Below, piece by piece: positions 61,610 through 64,000 of a DNA stretch of 64,000 nucleotides. The DNA comes from Castanea sativa (Eukaryota; Streptophyta; Magnoliopsida; Fagales; Fagaceae), in assembly GCF_040712315.1 (NCBI RefSeq), contig NC_134024.1, forward strand, positions 28,325,158 to 28,389,157, read 5' to 3'. How positions within the stretch are numbered: position 1 is the first letter of the stretch; each line of letters opens with the position of its first letter. The notes below the pieces were generated by a model that ran no database searches, was not told where the DNA came from, and worked only from the letters and a program-made list of their open reading frames with translations. The translations under genes and the position numbers were made by a program.

Positions 61610-61624
61610 TCAAGAGGGAGTTAT
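61610..61624 (+). promoter_or_regulatory. polypurine tract of the Tat element
   Basis: AAGAGGGAG followed by TTAT lies directly before the 3' LTR start TGTACAAGG. Confidence 0.7.
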
Positions 61625-62240
61625 TGTACAAGGAGAGGCGCTGGGCCCATTGGGCTTTAAATCTCATCCTTGTGATAACGTATGAGACGGGGCCTCAGGC
61701 CCGCTCGGCAATGGGCCCCCATCTTGAGTTATAACACCTGACATCCCCGGTCTGAGCATACCTCAGCACCCGGCAAACACCCTTCCCGATGTTACTTCTC
61801 TGGGGTACCAGGTCCCAACAGTTTAATATTGCCTTAGGGAGTATTTTCGCCGAACAACCATTTGGATGCAAGAACCAGTTCCAATGCCATTGCCACCGTC
61901 CCCAATGGAACCTCCACTAAGACCACTTTGGAGCGATAGAATTGGACCCCCATCTCCATTAATATTCAAGGATAATCATAACTTCTCCACTGGTCTCAGC
62001 CTATAAAAAGGAGAAAAGAATGAGGAAGAGGGGTTGGCCATTTTAAAAAGAAACACAGTGAGAAGAGAGAGACTACCACGAGAATAGGAAAAGAGACTTA
62101 GAGAAATAGAGGACCTCGCAGAGTCCTAAGTGATTGCATGGGTCTCAAAGCGAAGGATCACCCATAGTAGGAAACTCAAAGTCCACGAAACATATAGATT
62201 GTAGTCCAAAAATGTTAACTTCATATTTTTGGCCCGCACA
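61625..62240 (+). repeat. 3' LTR of the Tat element
   Basis: TGTACAAGG to CCCGCACA, aligned with the 5' LTR and with TATAAAA at 62002-62008. Roughly 50 to 60 differences over 616 bp by eye. Confidence 0.92.
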
Positions 62241-62627
62241 CTAGTTAATAATAATTTTGCATTTATAACAAGATAATCGTGTTTAAGTAATATTTAAAAT
62301 TTTTAAATCATATTTAAATATATAAATTGTCTCAATTTCATTTTTCGTCTTAGGCCTTCAAATGCATCAAGCCGCCTTGATTATACTCTTGTATGACTTG
62401 TCCTACTCTATATAAAGGCACACCCTATGTACGGTTCTAAACTCATGTAAACAAATATAGACATTAAGTTTTTTCATATTCTATTATAGAACTTACAGTC
62501 CACGATGGAGGTTTACTGGGGTTTTTAAGGGAATTTAAGGCATTTAAAGCATCAACCTAAGAAAACGCCAACCCTTTACAAATATATATATAGAGTCTTC
62601 TTTTAACAAGGAGGAACTCAAAGAGCA

Positions 62628-63045
62628 TTGGCATTAGGAATGCCAAATGCCAAATTTTTAGCATTTGACACACCAAACACCAAATTCTATGCTTTATGAG
62701 ATGTTTCAAATCTTAAATTTTTTTATGACATGCTACAATGCCATTGCTACAGTGTCATTTTATTAATGGAACCGCACTGTAGCATATTGCAAAAAATAAT
62801 AATAATAATAATCTTTTTATTCGCTCCGGTGGGATTGTGTCTCTCTCATCTCATGTTGCAAAATTTTTGGGTTTAAAGAAATTAAATGATTTTTAATTGG
62901 ATGTTTATATTATTTTAATGTGTGGAAATGTTAAAATAGAACACATGATGTATGATATATTGTTAAATTATGTGGTCAAATAGATAAAGTAAGATTTTAT
63001 GTGTTAAAATGGCATTTACAATAGCACAGCTGATGCTAGTGCCCT
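62628..63045. mobile_element. possible MITE
   Basis: GAGCATTGGCATTAG at the left and, inverted, GGGCACTAGCATCAG at the right match at about 11 of 15 bases. The interior is AT-rich and contains CTACAGTG and GCACTGTAGC. No target duplication was found. Confidence 0.35.
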
Positions 63046-63182
63046 AATACAAAGTGCTAAAATACAAGACACGTTTTTAACTGAAGCTGTCAATCAATGA
63101 TTATTGCAGCAATAAATGGATATTTGTAGCTATTTCTAAATAATAAAGAATAATGAAGACAGTCACAACAAAGGGAAAACAT

Positions 63183-63270
63183 GGAGAGAGAGAGAGAGAA
63201 AGAGAGAGAGATCTTACCAATTTGAGAGTGAGAGGCGTGAGAATGAGGTTAAGGTGAGAGAGAGAGAGTT
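63183..63270 (+). repeat. (GA)n-rich tract
   Basis: GA runs at 63183-63212 and about 63258-63268. Confidence 0.9.
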
Positions 63271-63293
63271 ATTGGGTATTTGGGTATTTAGGG

Positions 63294-64000
63294 TGTGAGG
63301 GTCACTTTTTTTGACGGTGTCTAGGCCCAAGCTTAAACAAGGACCTCGGGGCCCTCTTGTTGTAGTTTGAATGGACTGGGCTTGGTTTACCGCAACTAAT
63401 GGGCTGTTTACAAACTAAGTGGTGCACAGGGCAAGGTTCACACAATACGTATACACTAGCAAGTGAGAATATATGTATTGAATGACAAGAAAACAACAAA
63501 GGAAGACAATGTAATAAAGAAACACGCAAAATAATTGTTAGGGATCCTCAAATCAATAAGAAATACTCCATTAGTTTTCTTAATTATGATTACAATGTGC
63601 TCACTAAGACGTGATACAAGGTCCAAATAAGCTCAAAAATTATAGACTTAGATGGCTATCTAAGCCTCTAAGACTTGCAAAGTTTGAATCCTTTTAAATC
63701 CAAGTATGTACTATAGTGGCTGTTTCTAGGATACCGGGAGATATTTCCCTATTTTCTTTGAGTTTTGACAGAGTTTTCTCAATGATTCTATTATGATTTC
63801 ACTATTGCTCAATAATGCCCTCCACTGTTGCTGCTTCCTCCTTTTATAGCGTCACCTTAGGGCTCTAGGGTAACACTGGTTCCCTCTCTTTGCTTTCCTG
63901 GGTAACAAAGCCCGCAGCGTGCCAGTAGCTTTGGTAGCCGACCCATTCCTTGTTTCTCATAGTTCTCTTCTTTTGGTGTTTTTTCTCCAAAAGCCCCTTA
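63294..64000 (-). repeat. LTR-like sequence running out of the window
   Basis: TGTGAGGGTCAC at 63294 would be the CA end of a minus-strand LTR, and a TATAAAA box reads on the minus strand at 63842-63848. The composition resembles the other minus-strand LTRs (20.8 and 49.7 kb). The far end is outside the window. Confidence 0.45.

Larger units (their letters stand above)
51645..62240 (+). mobile_element. Ty3/gypsy retrotransposon of the Tat lineage (10,596 bp), mutated
   Basis: Two LTRs (619 and 616 bp, about 90% alike by eye) frame a primer binding site, gag-protease, RT, RNase H, a second archaeal-type RNase H (aRNH) and integrase on the plus strand. After these come a 71-bp tandem array, an antisense gene and a polypurine tract. 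The dual RNase H and the extra antisense ORF are known features of the Tat group. Flanks CTAAT and CTAGT look like a 5-bp duplication with one change. Many in-frame stops, often CGA to TGA, make it inactive. Confidence 0.92.

Overview
This window is nuclear DNA from a flowering plant, most likely a woody eudicot. The evidence is very AT-rich intergenic DNA, many (TA)n, (CT)n and (ATT)n microsatellites, GT-AG introns in a host gene, and several nested plant transposons. Some details, such as the Tat-type retroelement and the PIF/Harbinger family, would fit an oak or chestnut relative, but that is a guess. There are no bacterial-style operons, rRNA genes or CRISPR arrays, and I recognise no tRNA gene.

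Layout. 1-8 kb is intergenic, with small non-autonomous elements (MITEs), a SINE with clear target-site duplication, and a foldback element. 8-10.7 kb holds a Helitron-like 5' end, a palindromic-TIR MITE, a long perfect-looking hairpin and a local duplication. 10.7-17.4 kb is a non-autonomous Copia-type LTR element on the minus strand. It has gag with two zinc knuckles but no pol, plus a second ORF of the 'putative plant transposon protein' type. 18-21.5 kb holds three Helitron-type 3' termini and a solo LTR with 5-bp TSD.

24.1-31.5 kb (minus) is the one convincing host gene. It is a six-exon type I signal peptidase of the chloroplast-processing-peptidase-like group, with an intact Ser/Lys dyad and clean reading frame (194 aa).

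33-35.5 kb is LTR-like DNA followed by a 0.96-kb TIR element sitting inside a (TA)n tract. 35.8-45.8 kb is a complete 9,973-bp PIF/Harbinger element: TTA duplication, matching TIRs, a four-exon DDE transposase and a Myb/SANT-like partner protein, both on the minus strand and both carrying breaks. It also carries a GRF zinc-finger ORF on the plus strand and pieces of two host genes (a NIP aquaporin with its introns, and one CDPK-related-kinase exon). 47-50.6 kb has foldback MITEs, a decayed pararetrovirus-like RT/RNase H piece and an LTR.

51.6-62.2 kb is a structurally complete but mutated Ty3/gypsy element of the Tat lineage. It shows gag-PR-RT-RH-aRNH-INT on the plus strand, an eight-unit 71-bp tandem array, and an antisense gene with its own TATA box. 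62.2-64 kb is a MITE-like region and the start of another LTR.

How the parts relate: only the peptidase looks like working host function. The transposase and Myb-like protein of the Harbinger element normally act together (excision enzyme and DNA-binding/nuclear-import partner). The Copia-like element would depend on enzymes supplied by a full-length relative. Two LTR elements sit exactly at Helitron 3' ends, which suggests a shared insertion preference.
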